Assembly: GCA_014804245.1 (NCBI GenBank)
Contig: JAAVAE010000019.1
Location: 1 to 42,425 of the forward strand
From: Lachnospiraceae bacterium
GTDB taxonomy: Bacteria > Bacillota > Clostridia > Lachnospirales > Lachnospiraceae
Direction: 5' to 3'
DNA length: 42,425 nt
The translations under genes were made by a program, and so were the position numbers. Below the pieces are notes generated by a model that worked only from the letters and a program-made list of their open reading frames with translations, was not told the origin of the DNA and ran no database searches. Of the stretch, positions 1-8,440 are shown piece after piece. Numbering within the stretch: position 1 is the first letter of the stretch; each line of letters opens with the position of its first letter.

Positions 1-3
1 TGT

Positions 4-1704
4 ATGCAGAATACGGGAGTACAGGCAAAAACGGAAATGAAGCTGTACCGGACGGCGGTATATGCAAGGCTGTCCGTGGAGGACAGCAAAAACCCTGACT
101 GCGATACCATTGAGAACCAGTTATCATTAGTAAGGAATTATATAGAGAGCAAACCATACCTCAGACAGACGGCAGAATACATAGACAACGGGGTGTCAGG
201 CACACGCTTTGACAGACCGGAGTTTATGAGGATGGTTGCAGACATGCGGGCAGGAGAGATTGACTGCATCGTGGTAAAAGACCTTTCAAGGCTTGGCAGG
301 AACTATCTGGAAGCCGGGGACTACCTCGAAAAGATATTCCCTTTCTTTGGGGTACGCTTTATCGCAGTCACGGACGGCTATGACAGCATCAATCCGAACA
401 CGGCAGATGACGGTCTTATCGTACCGCTTAAAAACCTTATCAATGAGGCATATGCAAAGGATATGTCAAAGAAGATTTCCACTGCCATTGACATCAAGCA
501 GCGGCAGGGGAAGTTCATAGGGTGCAGGGCGGCATACGGATATATGAAAAGCCCGGAAGATAAGAACCTGCTCATTGTTGACAGGGAAGTGAGCCATATC
601 GTAGTGAGGATATTTGAGTGCAAGGCAGAGGGCATGGGCAATGGCAGCATTGCAAAAATGCTGAATGATGAAGGGATTGCGTCCCCGATGCGCTACAAAT
701 ATGAAAAGGGGCTGACAAAGAACAAGCGGTATGCCGAAAGCCTTTGGAATGACGGCACAATCGCCACAATGATTGTCAATCCGGTCTACATTGGCGATAT
801 GGAGCAGGGAATACAAAAAGAAGCGATGCACATGGGAATAAAAAAGCACATCATAAAGAAAGAGGACAGGATATATGTGGCAGGAACCCATGAGCCTGTT
901 GTGAGCCGTGAGCTTTTTGACAAAGTGCAGAAACTGATTGAGGAAAGAAAGCAGAAAGTGATCGCAAGCCGTGGCAAGTACGACAATGTAGAGAAAAAGG
1001 AAAACAAGTTTGACCGTATTCTTTTCTGCGGCGACTGCGGCGGCAGGCTGAAATTTTACCGGAGGGTGGATAACAGGAGCGGGATTGCAAAAGTTTACTA
1101 TGCTTATCTCTGTCCTAATTCTGAAGCCTATGGCGAGAAGTTCTGCAAAAAGAAGAGAATCAAGATGCAGGACTTGGAGGAGGCGGTAGAAAATGCCCTG
1201 CGGATACACATGAAGCTGTTCCTCGACACAAAGGAAGTCCTGCAACGTCTGAACAGGACGGCGCAGGCAAAGCAGATAAAGACAGATTACAGGAGGCAGA
1301 TAACAGACACAAAGAACAGGCTGGAACGTGCGCAGTCCATGAACAGCAACCTTTACAATGATTATGCGGACGGGCTGCTTAGTGAGAGGGATTACCTGTT
1401 TGCAAAGCAGAAATATGTTAAGGAAGCGGAAAACCTCGCACAGAAACTTTCCGAACTGGCAGCAATGCAGACTACCTATGAGGCAGAATATGCGGGCGGT
1501 CAGGACTTCGCAAAGGTCATGGAACGGTATGCAGGCTTTGAGGAACTCACATCGGATATAATCCACGCACTGATCAGCCGCATTGTTTACTTCGGGGAGG
1601 GCAGGATTGAAATAGAATATGCCTTTGCCGATGAACTGAAAGCATTTGTGGAACTGGCGGAAAGCAGGAAGGAGGAAATCTCATGTATGCAACAGGCAGT
1701 ATGA
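4..1704 (+). CDS. Large serine recombinase (TnpX/TndX type), first of a tandem pair
   Basis: Site-specific recombinase that would cut and rejoin attachment sites through a phosphoserine-DNA link, moving or excising an integrated element. The N-terminal resolvase domain carries the nucleophile in YARLSVED (Ser24) and the arginine motif SRLGR. A 'recombinase' domain follows, then a zinc ribbon (FCGDCGG ... CPNSEAYGEKFC) and a long charged, coiled-coil-like C-terminus. At 566 residues it matches the family's usual length. The ATG lies at the window edge, so the ribosome-binding site cannot be seen and a slightly earlier start is possible. The 3' end overlaps the next recombinase by 22 nt, implying coupled translation. 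Family call is secure; the specific element is unknown. Confidence 0.93.
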   Translation: MQNTGVQAKTEMKLYRTAVYARLSVEDSKNPDCDTIENQLSLVRNYIESKPYLRQTAEYIDNGVSGTRFDRPEFMRMVADMRAGEIDCIVVKDLSRLGRNYLEAGDYLEKIFPFFGVRFIAVTDGYDSINPNTADDGLIVPLKNLINEAYAKDMSKKISTAIDIKQRQGKFIGCRAAYGYMKSPEDKNLLIVDREVSHIVVRIFECKAEGMGNGSIAKMLNDEGIASPMRYKYEKGLTKNKRYAESLWNDGTIATMIVNPVYIGDMEQGIQKEAMHMGIKKHIIKKEDRIYVAGTHEPVVSRELFDKVQKLIEERKQKVIASRGKYDNVEKKENKFDRILFCGDCGGRLKFYRRVDNRSGIAKVYYAYLCPNSEAYGEKFCKKKRIKMQDLEEAVENALRIHMKLFLDTKEVLQRLNRTAQAKQIKTDYRRQITDTKNRLERAQSMNSNLYNDYADGLLSERDYLFAKQKYVKEAENLAQKLSELAAMQTTYEAEYAGGQDFAKVMERYAGFEELTSDIIHALISRIVYFGEGRIEIEYAFADELKAFVELAESRKEEISCMQQAV

Positions 1705-3278
1705 CAGCCAAAAAAGAATATGTGATCTGCCTGTATGTCCGGCTTTCCATAGAGGACGATGATGTGTCCGGCAGCGCTTTCAAGACGGAAAGCGGAAGTA
1801 TCACGACACAGAGGGCATTGCTCCATGATTACATTAAGAACCGGAAAGAGTTTAAAGGCTGCAAGGTCATTGAGAAATGCGACGACGGCTTTTCCGGCAC
1901 ACACTTTGACAACAGACCGCAGTTCACGGAAATGATTGAACTTGCCAAAAAGGGAAAGATTGACTGTATCATCGTGAAAGACTTCTCAAGGTTCGGCAGG
2001 GACTATGTGGAACTGGGGAATTATCTGGAACAGTTATTCCCTTTCATGGGGGTACGGTTCATTTCCGTAAATGACAACTATGACAGTGCGGAACTTGCGG
2101 AAGGCACAACCGGGGGCTTGGACGTGGCATTTAAGAACCTGATCTATGACTATTACAGCAGGGAAATGTCAAGGAAACAGCGGATTGCATGGCAGCGCAT
2201 GGCAGAACAGGGGCAGTACAATTCAACCTGCGCCCTGTACGGCTACAGGAAATCAAAGGAAGATAAGCACAAGCTGGTCATAGAGCCGGAAGAGGCAGAG
2301 GTAGTCCGTGAAATCTTCAATATGAAGATAGCGGGGACCGGAACGACACTGATTGCAAGGGCGCTGAATGACAGGGGTATCCCCTGCCCGTCGGAACTGT
2401 ACCGTTCCAGGGGGGACACAAGAAAGTGGAAAAACAAAGGCAATCCGTGTTACTGGACGGCAAGCAAGATTGAAGCCATTATACGGGATGAAAAATATAC
2501 CGGGACAATGGTACAGCTAAAGACAAAGCTGGATGGAGTCGGGGGAAAGCAGGTAAACCGTCCTCAAAAGGAATGGGTAAGGGTGGAAAACACCCATGAA
2601 CCTATCATCACTTATCCCCAGTACATCAGGGCGGTATCCTCCCTGAAACAGCAGAAAGCGAAAGAAAGCAAGAACTTCAAAAACATCTATTACTGCGGGT
2701 GCTGTGGCAGGGCATTGTTCAATGCACACTACGGAACCGTCTTTTGCAAGCAGCGGTCATTCAAGACCGATTCCGATTGCAGGGACATTGAGATTAAAAA
2801 GCATGAAGCCGATATGTCGGTGCTTGAAGCTGTCAAAGAAGAGGCAGAGTTATTTCTTGACCGTGATAAGCTGTCAAGGCAGGTCATAAAGAGAAATTCT
2901 CCTTTATCCGTTAGTGACAGGATCAATTCCACAATGAGGTCGATTGAGGCAGCACAAAAAAGCTGGATTGCACTGTATGATAAATACGCTGACGGAAAAC
3001 TGGAAAGAGAGTTTTTCCTGAATGAGAAGAAACAGTATGATGCCGATATGGAGAAGCTGGAACAAGAACTTACGGCACTCCGGCAGGCGCAGGAAGAAGA
3101 GGAAACCGAACAGGAAGGCTCCCAAAGGAAAGCAGATCAGGCTATGGCATTTCTGGAAGAGGAAGAACTGACAGAGGATATGAAAGAAAAACTGATTGAA
3201 AAGGTCATCGTCTATCCGGCAAGCAAGATTGAGATAGTCTGGAAGTATAAGGGACATTCTGTAAGGGAGTTGGTGTAA
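1683..3278 (+). CDS. Large serine recombinase, second of a tandem pair
   Basis: A 531-residue paralogue of the preceding recombinase. The resolvase domain has the nucleophile in LYVRLSIED (Ser22) and the arginine motif SRFGR. A recombinase domain, a zinc ribbon (YCGCCGR ... FCKQRSFKTDSDC) and a Glu-rich coiled coil follow. The start is supported by GGAGG 8 nt upstream; an internal ATG overlaps the previous stop as ATGA and is a weaker alternative. Tandem large serine recombinases are typical of integrative elements of clostridia that need two or three such proteins. No other conjugation or resistance genes lie to the right, so the body of the element must lie to the left of the window. Confidence 0.93.
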   Translation: MYATGSMTAKKEYVICLYVRLSIEDDDVSGSAFKTESGSITTQRALLHDYIKNRKEFKGCKVIEKCDDGFSGTHFDNRPQFTEMIELAKKGKIDCIIVKDFSRFGRDYVELGNYLEQLFPFMGVRFISVNDNYDSAELAEGTTGGLDVAFKNLIYDYYSREMSRKQRIAWQRMAEQGQYNSTCALYGYRKSKEDKHKLVIEPEEAEVVREIFNMKIAGTGTTLIARALNDRGIPCPSELYRSRGDTRKWKNKGNPCYWTASKIEAIIRDEKYTGTMVQLKTKLDGVGGKQVNRPQKEWVRVENTHEPIITYPQYIRAVSSLKQQKAKESKNFKNIYYCGCCGRALFNAHYGTVFCKQRSFKTDSDCRDIEIKKHEADMSVLEAVKEEAELFLDRDKLSRQVIKRNSPLSVSDRINSTMRSIEAAQKSWIALYDKYADGKLEREFFLNEKKQYDADMEKLEQELTALRQAQEEEETEQEGSQRKADQAMAFLEEEELTEDMKEKLIEKVIVYPASKIEIVWKYKGHSVRELV

Positions 3279-3301
3279 GGGAAATAAAGAGTTGAAATAA
3301 G

Positions 3302-3363
3302 GGCAGGACTGAATTGGTACTGAAAGCGGAAACACCGTTTGCACAAGCTGATCCAGTCCTGCC
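3302..3363. repeat. Inverted repeat downstream of the recombinase pair
   Basis: Ten-base perfect inverted repeat GGCAGGACTG ... CAGTCCTGCC separated by 42 nt, with a smaller nested AAAC-ACC-GTTT hairpin inside. There is no clear U-tract, so it is not a textbook intrinsic terminator. Lying just after the recombinase genes, it could be a transcript-ending structure or part of a recombinase binding site. The structure is seen in the sequence; the role is a guess. Confidence 0.4.
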
Positions 3364-3390
3364 TTTGGTTCTGGATAGGAGTATGTAAAG

Positions 3391-3789
3391 ATGGGCTTTA
3401 CAAAGAGTGAGTTAGTTCAGTTCTTCGATGAACTGACAGGGTTAATCAGTGAAGAAAACCAGAGTGAAGCAAATCTCCTGATACGGGGATTTGTGCTTGA
3501 CTTTGAGAAAAGCTACAAATATGAAGATGCTGCATTGCAGAAGAACGTGCCATATGTGCCGCCGTTCTATATTCCAGTAATGCCGCAGACCTTTCAGGAA
3601 GAGATCAGACTGAAGCTGACCGAGAAACTGACAGAACTGGGCGAGTACAGTCCAGAGAATGTAGAACAGGCGATGCACTCTAAAATCTATGACCTGAGAG
3701 AGCTGATTGACATTACAGAGTATGCGAAATGGGCAGATGAAGAAATATACAGGGACTTCGCAAAGAAGCTGGCAGCGAGCAGGTGGTAG
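3391..3789 (+). CDS. Hypothetical protein, 132 aa, mobile-element associated
   Basis: I do not recognise the family. It is an acidic, probably helical soluble protein with no signal peptide or membrane segment and a central aromatic/proline-rich stretch (VPYVPPFYIPVMP). A plausible ribosome-binding site (GGATAGGAG) precedes the ATG. It sits between the recombinases and the truncated flavodoxin gene, so it probably belongs to the integrated element or marks its right end. Codon use looks similar to the recombinases. It may be real cargo; nothing visible points to a reaction or partner. Confidence 0.6.
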   Translation: MGFTKSELVQFFDELTGLISEENQSEANLLIRGFVLDFEKSYKYEDAALQKNVPYVPPFYIPVMPQTFQEEIRLKLTEKLTELGEYSPENVEQAMHSKIYDLRELIDITEYAKWADEEIYRDFAKKLAASRW

Positions 3790-3974
3790 TTTGAGGGAAA
3801 GCGGAATGTATTAGTTTTTCTTATCGGTTAGTATTGAATTTGAAATTGATACATTCAGTAGATAAGAGTAAAATATATGATAGCAGAGTGCGAAACTCGG
3901 TGCAGAATAAGACCTGCATGGGGTGTTCCAGAAAAGTTGAAAAAAATGAAATTTTTTTTAGTCCATACTTGACA

Positions 3975-4208
3975 GAAGAATATCCGAACTATTGGGGTGA
4001 TATGCCGATGGCGGTATATACTTTTTTGGAGAATTTCGACTGGAACGGCAAAGTGATCCATCCGTTCTGCACACATGAGGGCAGCGGCCTGAGCGGAACG
4101 GAAGGCAGGATTCGGAATGCCTGCAAGGGCGCAACAGTAACAAGTGGTCTTGCAACTCAAGGTGGTTTGGTGGATCATGCCAGATCAAATGTTGAAAGAT
4201 GGGTTTGA
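3975..4208 (+). pseudogene. Flavodoxin gene fragment (C-terminal half only)
   Basis: The reading frame from YPNYWGDMPMAVYTFLE to the stop matches the C-terminal half of the intact flavodoxin-like lipoprotein about 1.8 kb downstream (YPNWWGTLPQPVFTFLE; shared PxCTHEGSxL motif). The FMN phosphate-binding loop and the whole N-terminal half are missing. The frame stays open upstream to an ATG at 3834, but that leader (about 48 residues) does not look like flavodoxin and has no ribosome-binding site. The simplest reading is that insertion of the neighbouring recombinase element cut the gene, putting the element's right junction near 3790-3980. The fragment has no plausible electron-transfer function. 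Confidence 0.75.
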
Positions 4209-4236
4209 GTCCGTCGGGAAAGGAGAACGATTTGAA

Positions 4237-5067
4237 ATGAAGGATGTAATGATTTTAACCGGAGCAGGACAGATCGGCATGGCGATAGCACGCCGGATGG
4301 GCTATGGGATGAAAATTGTGATTGGTGATAAAAAGCCGGAGAACGCACAGACGATTGCAGAGATTATGAATAATGCGGGGTTTGACGCAGTCGCTATGGA
4401 AATGGATCTGTCTTCCCGTGATTCCATACTGAATCTGATTGCAAAAGCAAGGGAATATGGTGAGATTTCCATGCTGGTCAATGCGGCGGGCGTTTCACCA
4501 AGCCAGGCACCCATTGAAGCAATCTTAAAGGTTGACTTATATGGTACAGCCGTTTTGTTGGAAGAAGTTGGAAAAGTAATCAAGGAGGGCGGCGTTGGCG
4601 TGACGATTTCCAGCCAGTCCGGACATCGGATGCCTGCGCTTTCTGCCAAAGAAGATGAGCAGCTTGCCTGCATGCCCACAGAAGAACTGCTGGATTTGGA
4701 GATTTTAAAGCCTGAAAATATTAAAGATACCCTGCACGCATATCAGATGGCGAAACGCTGTAATGAAAAACGTGTCATGGCAGAAGCGGTTAAATGGGGT
4801 GAAAAGGGCGCGCGTATCAATTCCATTTCTCCGGGAATTATCGTCACGCCGCTTGCTATTGACGAATTCAACGGTCCCCGCGGTGATTTCTATAAAAATA
4901 TGTTTGCCAAATGCCCTGCCGGAAGACCGGGAACGGCGGATGAGGTGGCAAACGTAGCTGAACTTTTAATGAGCAGTAAAGGGGCATTTATTACCGGGGC
5001 AGACTTTCTGATCGATGGAGGCGCAACGGCATCTTATTTTTACGGTCCGTTAAAGCCGGAGGCATAA
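4237..5067 (+). CDS. SDR family NAD(P)-dependent oxidoreductase
   Basis: Short-chain dehydrogenase of 276 residues, cytosolic, substrate unknown. It shows the nucleotide-binding glycine motif TGAGQIG at the N-terminus, NAAG (about residue 85), the catalytic YxxxK as YQMAK, and the C-terminal INSISPG / FITGADFLIDGG signature. The active-site serine region reads ISSQSG. The frame is open further upstream, but ATG 4237 has a good AAGGAG site and the earlier region overlaps the flavodoxin remnant. It is followed by an intact flavodoxin-like protein, so it probably belongs to a small redox cluster. Confidence 0.88.
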   Translation: MKDVMILTGAGQIGMAIARRMGYGMKIVIGDKKPENAQTIAEIMNNAGFDAVAMEMDLSSRDSILNLIAKAREYGEISMLVNAAGVSPSQAPIEAILKVDLYGTAVLLEEVGKVIKEGGVGVTISSQSGHRMPALSAKEDEQLACMPTEELLDLEILKPENIKDTLHAYQMAKRCNEKRVMAEAVKWGEKGARINSISPGIIVTPLAIDEFNGPRGDFYKNMFAKCPAGRPGTADEVANVAELLMSSKGAFITGADFLIDGGATASYFYGPLKPEA

Positions 5068-5218
5068 GTTTATTAGATTGGAGGAAAAAGAAAAAGCAGT
5101 ATCCTAGTATCCGGCAGGAGAATAGGAAAGTTTATTTATGAAAGTAGATTAGTGACATTTTGTTCAGTAGAAAGTGCGCTTTGCGGACTTTCTATTGTTA
5201 TAAAAAGAGAGGATGTGT
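5068..5218 (+). other. Intergenic leader with small hairpin before the flavodoxin lipoprotein
   Basis: This 150-nt gap has no convincing gene. It contains AGAAAGT ... ACTTTCT around 5169-5193, a 7-bp stem with an 11-nt loop followed by a T-rich, A-rich stretch. It could end the SDR transcript weakly or shape the leader of the next gene. No riboswitch consensus was recognised. Confidence 0.35.
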
Positions 5219-6061
5219 ATGGAAATGGAAAGAAAGTATTCCATCAAAAAAATATTTGCTGTTATGCTTGCCTTTGTTTTACTGATTGGGGCGACAGCGT
5301 GCGGGAACAACAGCGGACAGTCGGAAAGTGGGCAGGATACCATAGGGCAGACAGAAGGTAATTCAGGGGAGGATAGTACTGCGGACTTGACCAGTGAACC
5401 TGTGGCGGAGGAACCGGAGTCAGGCGTGGAAACCGAAGACTCTGAAAATACGGCAGATGGTGTGGGAATAGCCGGTACGGAAGAAGAAACAGAAAGTAAT
5501 ATATTGATCGCCTATTTTTCACGGGTGGGGAATATGAATTTTGACGAAAATATTGATGCAGTTACTTCGGCAAGTGTAAATATAGATGGAAGTAATGTTT
5601 CCGGTAACGCACAATTGCTCGCAGAAATGGCCCAGAAGGTAACAGGCGGGGATCTGTTCTTTATTGAAACTGTGGAGAAGTATCCATCAGATTATCGTGG
5701 AACAACCGATCAGGCAAAAATAGAGCAAAATGATGATGCACGTCCGGAACTTTTGTCCCATGTGGAAAATATGGATGCGTATGATGTAGTCATCCTGATT
5801 TACCCTAACTGGTGGGGAACGCTTCCGCAGCCAGTATTTACTTTCCTAGAAGAATATGATTTTTCAGGGAAAACCATACTGCCCCTTTGCACCCATGAAG
5901 GGAGCCGGTTGGGACGGAGCGAAAGTGATATTGCATCTATTTGTCCAGATGCACAGCTTTTGGATGGACTTTCAGTGAGAGGTTCTGATGCAGCAAGTGC
6001 ACAGACAGAGGTAGAAGAATGGATTGCTTCCTGTACGGATGATTTATTCGTTGGTGAGTGA
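5219..6061 (+). CDS. Flavodoxin-domain lipoprotein
   Basis: Predicted membrane-anchored flavodoxin, 280 residues. The N-terminus is basic (RKYSIKK), then a hydrophobic segment ends in GATAC with the lipidation cysteine near residue 28. An acidic, Ser/Thr/Glu-rich linker of about 60 residues follows, then the flavodoxin domain beginning NILIAYFSRVGN (FMN phosphate loop) with YPNWWGTLP and PLCTHEGSRL downstream. It would carry electrons at the outer face of the membrane, a role inferred from family and topology. ATG 5219 is preferred over 5213 because AGAGAGG sits 6 nt before it. A truncated relative lies upstream beyond the SDR gene. Confidence 0.88.
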   Translation: MEMERKYSIKKIFAVMLAFVLLIGATACGNNSGQSESGQDTIGQTEGNSGEDSTADLTSEPVAEEPESGVETEDSENTADGVGIAGTEEETESNILIAYFSRVGNMNFDENIDAVTSASVNIDGSNVSGNAQLLAEMAQKVTGGDLFFIETVEKYPSDYRGTTDQAKIEQNDDARPELLSHVENMDAYDVVILIYPNWWGTLPQPVFTFLEEYDFSGKTILPLCTHEGSRLGRSESDIASICPDAQLLDGLSVRGSDAASAQTEVEEWIASCTDDLFVGE

Positions 6062-6083
6062 AACGGAAAGGAAGGGCGGAATT

Positions 6084-6452
6084 TTGGACGATAAAGAACT
6101 GATTACACAGTGCTACCACACAATGTATCGTGGGATGATTGAGAAAGATATGGAACTGCTGGAGAAAACTTTGGATGAATCTTTTGTATTGGTTCATATG
6201 ACAGGGATGCGTCAGACAAAGAGCCAGTATATGGACTATATTGCAAACGGCACCTTGAATTATTATTCCGAAGAGACGGAACATATGGAGATCGTAGTGG
6301 ATGGAGAACGGGCGAGAATCGTAGGAAAAAGTAGGGTAAATGCGGCGGTGTTTGGTGGTGGTAAGCATGTGTGGAGCTTACAGTTATCCATGAGGGCAGT
6401 CAAAAGAAATGGAAAGTGGTATATGACAGAGGCAGCTGCCTCGACATATTAA
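6084..6452 (+). CDS. NTF2-like (SnoaL/DUF4440-type) protein
   Basis: Small soluble protein of about 122 residues with the alternating helix and strand pattern of the nuclear-transport-factor-2 fold: an N-terminal helical part (YHTMYRGMIEKDMELLEKTL), then FVLVHMTG and a C-terminal strand pair ending GKWYMTEAAAS. Members often bind small molecules or act as unspecific isomerases; no activity can be assigned here. I chose a TTG start at 6084 because GGAAGGG lies just upstream and it follows the flavodoxin stop by 22 nt. An in-frame ATG at 6024 would overlap that gene by 38 nt. Confidence 0.72.
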   Translation: MDDKELITQCYHTMYRGMIEKDMELLEKTLDESFVLVHMTGMRQTKSQYMDYIANGTLNYYSEETEHMEIVVDGERARIVGKSRVNAAVFGGGKHVWSLQLSMRAVKRNGKWYMTEAAASTY

Positions 6453-6752
6453 AGGAGAACTTGAAATGAAAAAAGAGTTTTAGGAAAAGATCTGGAAGTG
6501 TATGTGACTGGGCAGTAAAAGCAGTTTTCATCAAAGAAAAGCAAGTAAAACGATTCGAGGAATGTAAGTTCCAATAAGTCAGTTCATAAAGCAGTTTGGT
6601 ATTTGGTTATAAGAAATGCATGAAAAATAGTAATTATAAGAATATTATGCCGCCATATGCGCCACAATGAGAATATATAAAAATGGGCATATAGAGAAGC
6701 AGGGGAGAAATATCTGATTGTTCATCCCTGCATAAAGAAGGAGCGGCGTACT
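6453..6752 (+). other. 300-nt gap with an aborted start and no intact gene
   Basis: A strong ribosome-binding site (AAAGGAG) and an ATG at 6465 open a frame that stops after five codons (MKKEF). The following 150 nt have stops in all forward frames. This looks like the decayed start of a lost gene rather than a working peptide. A 6-bp inverted repeat (GCAGGG ... CCCTGC, 6699-6731) lies just before the next gene. Confidence 0.45.
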
Positions 6753-6959
6753 ATGAAAAACTTTGAAATCATGCATATAATAGATGACGAGGAACTGGAA
6801 GAGAGGCTTAAAAAACTGGCGGAACGATACAAGCTGATAAACGGCTGGACGGAAAAGGACATCCTGCAGTTTGCTGTGAATGCAATGCCGTTAACAAAGG
6901 TGTGGCTAGAATTTATGGAAATGAAAGCCGGTGAATTGGAAAACAGTATTAACTCTTAA
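6753..6959 (+). CDS. Small hypothetical protein, 68 aa
   Basis: I do not recognise this family. It is an amphipathic, mostly helical protein rich in Glu/Lys (DDEELEERLKKLAERYKL) followed by WTEKDILQFAVNAMP, which resembles the second half of some small ribbon-helix-helix or antitoxin-like proteins without being diagnostic. AAGGAG upstream of the ATG supports translation. It starts a run of small genes with good ribosome-binding sites before the PAS-like protein. Confidence 0.55.
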   Translation: MKNFEIMHIIDDEELEERLKKLAERYKLINGWTEKDILQFAVNAMPLTKVWLEFMEMKAGELENSINS

Positions 6960-7042
6960 ATCTGGTGGAAATGTGATGGTAATATCCATGCAATTATGAT
7001 AAGATTTTGGTTAAGCAAAATAAGGATTAAAGTGAGGGGGAT

Positions 7043-7261
7043 ATGTTCATATTTAAAAAGAAAGCAGTCCATAAAAAGCAATATGATAAAGAAAACCTGC
7101 GCCCGGTTTTAAAGTGCAGCATTTGCAACGGCGAGCAGGTTGCAGGGTTTAAGAATATACATACGGGCAAATTCGAGGAAATTATGCTCATCCGGGGTGA
7201 GGGCGATCTGGATACATTTATGAAAATATATGATATCGATACTGTCACAAAAGAGTATTAG
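7043..7261 (+). CDS. Small hypothetical protein with CxxC, 72 aa
   Basis: Short basic N-terminus (MFIFKKKAVHKKQY), then a CSIC cysteine pair and GEQVAGFKN, ending in an acidic C-terminus. It may bind a metal or be redox active through the single CxxC, but no second pair is present, so a zinc ribbon would need a dimer. GTGAGGGGG lies upstream of the ATG. It is followed 25 nt later by the PAS-like gene, probably in the same transcript. Function unknown. Confidence 0.6.
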   Translation: MFIFKKKAVHKKQYDKENLRPVLKCSICNGEQVAGFKNIHTGKFEEIMLIRGEGDLDTFMKIYDIDTVTKEY

Positions 7262-7286
7262 AAAGAAACCTTAAGGAGGACAAAAT

Positions 7287-7646
7287 ATGTATTTTAAGAG
7301 CATCATTGATCAGGACCGGAGTTCGGTCGTGATCTGTAATTTGGAGCACGAAATTATTTATATGAATCCGGCAGCGGTCATAAATTATGAGAAATGGGGC
7401 GGAGAGAAGTTGCTTGGACAGAGCCTTCTGGATTGCCACAATGCAGAATCAGTAGAAAAGATAAAACAGGTGGTGGAATGGTTCGCTGCTTCTAAGGAAC
7501 ATAATCTGGTATACACATTTCACAATGAACGACAAAACAAGGATGTTTATATGGTGGCGCTCCGGGACGGCGACAAACTGATTGGCTATTATGAGAAACA
7601 TGAATATAGAAATCTTGAAACAATGAAGTTATATGATTTAAAATAA
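7287..7646 (+). CDS. Single-domain PAS-like protein
   Basis: A 119-residue protein that is almost entirely one PAS-like domain: an early strand VVICNLEHEIIYMNPAA, a central GQSLLDCHN segment, and paired C-terminal strands VYMVALRDGDKLIGYYEKH. PAS domains sense ligands or redox state, but here no output domain is attached, so it would act as a stand-alone sensor or binding protein. Very strong AAGGAGG 7 nt before the ATG. Family call is moderate, ligand unknown. Confidence 0.7.
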   Translation: MYFKSIIDQDRSSVVICNLEHEIIYMNPAAVINYEKWGGEKLLGQSLLDCHNAESVEKIKQVVEWFAASKEHNLVYTFHNERQNKDVYMVALRDGDKLIGYYEKHEYRNLETMKLYDLK

Positions 7647-7708
7647 AACAATGGGGAGAAAATTTTTCGCATGGGAAAGTGCCGTGTGAGAAAGGAATAG
7701 ATGAAAAT

Positions 7709-8191
7709 ATGAAATTTATGAAAGCGGACCGGAAGGATAAGGCTGCGATTCTGGCGCTATACCGCTCATTGGTGGGGACGGAACTGTGTGCATGGACCAA
7801 TGAATATCCGGGAGAAGTAGATATTGAAGGAGACCTGTCCAGAGAGGGATTGTTCTGCCTGAAAGATGATAATGAGGAGATAATAGGCGTTATCTCCATC
7901 GATCAGGATGAAGCAGTGGAAAATCTGCCCTGCTGGAGCGAAGCATTAAAACCCGCAGCGGAATTATCCAGATTAGGCGTCCGAAGTGAAAATCAGAATC
8001 AGGGCATAGCAAGGAAACTCTTGCAATATGCTATGGATGAATTGAAACGCCGCGGCAAGAAGGGCGTACATTTCCTTGTGGCCAAAAGAAATCTCAAGGC
8101 AATCCACTCCTACTCCCGATTAGATTTCAACGTAGTAGGGGAATGTGAACTCTTTGGAGAAGAGTGGTGGTGCTACGAAAAGAACCTGTAG
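7709..8191 (+). CDS. GNAT family N-acetyltransferase
   Basis: Acyl-CoA-dependent acetyltransferase, about 160 residues, cytosolic. The GNAT core is visible: LSRLGVRSENQNQGIARKLLQYAMDE, with the acetyl-CoA pyrophosphate loop QNQGIA and the later HSYSRLDFNVVGECELFG motif typical of substrate-side strands. The frame is open from GTG 7679, but ATG 7709 begins just before the conserved start and has AAAGGA about 12 nt upstream, so this start is tentative. It ends the small-gene run and is followed by a strong terminator. Acceptor substrate unknown. Confidence 0.85.
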   Translation: MKFMKADRKDKAAILALYRSLVGTELCAWTNEYPGEVDIEGDLSREGLFCLKDDNEEIIGVISIDQDEAVENLPCWSEALKPAAELSRLGVRSENQNQGIARKLLQYAMDELKRRGKKGVHFLVAKRNLKAIHSYSRLDFNVVGECELFGEEWWCYEKNL

Positions 8192-8210
8192 AAAAATGTT
8201 ATTTGAGAGC

Positions 8211-8247
8211 AAGCTGTATTCAGAGTAATTGAATACAGCTTTTTTTT
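8211..8247 (+). terminator. Intrinsic terminator after the GNAT gene
   Basis: Perfect 11-bp inverted repeat AAGCTGTATTC / GAATACAGCTT with a 9-nt loop, followed directly by a run of eight T. It ends the leftward gene group and insulates the PTS operon. Confidence 0.93.
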
Positions 8248-8329
8248 GCGTGTCGCTGAACTTTTCGGATGACTGTGTGATGAGGAAGGTTCTGCCGCAA
8301 ATTTTTAAAAAGTCTGAATAGTTTACTTT

Positions 8330-8366
8330 TTGCAGGATTTATGTCGGAAGAAATAGAATCTTCTAT
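8330..8366 (+). promoter_or_regulatory. Candidate promoter and operator of the PTS operon
   Basis: TTGCAG (8330-8335), an 18-nt spacer and TAGAAT (8354-8359) form a plausible sigma-A promoter about 80 nt before the IIC gene. A short inverted repeat ATAGAA-TC-TTCTAT (8353-8366) overlaps the -10 box and is a candidate site for the PRD regulator encoded in the operon. Both calls are by eye and could be coincidental in this AT-rich stretch. Confidence 0.4.
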
Positions 8367-8440
8367 CAAATAAGACAAAATGTTATGCTGATTATAGGAA
8401 AGATACAGAAAAAACTATATAGGAGAAGGAGGTTATTTTT

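Noticed and set aside
466..1566. A 366-codon minus-strand frame opposite the first recombinase.
   Set aside because: Cys/Leu/His-rich shadow of a well-supported coding frame; no start signals.
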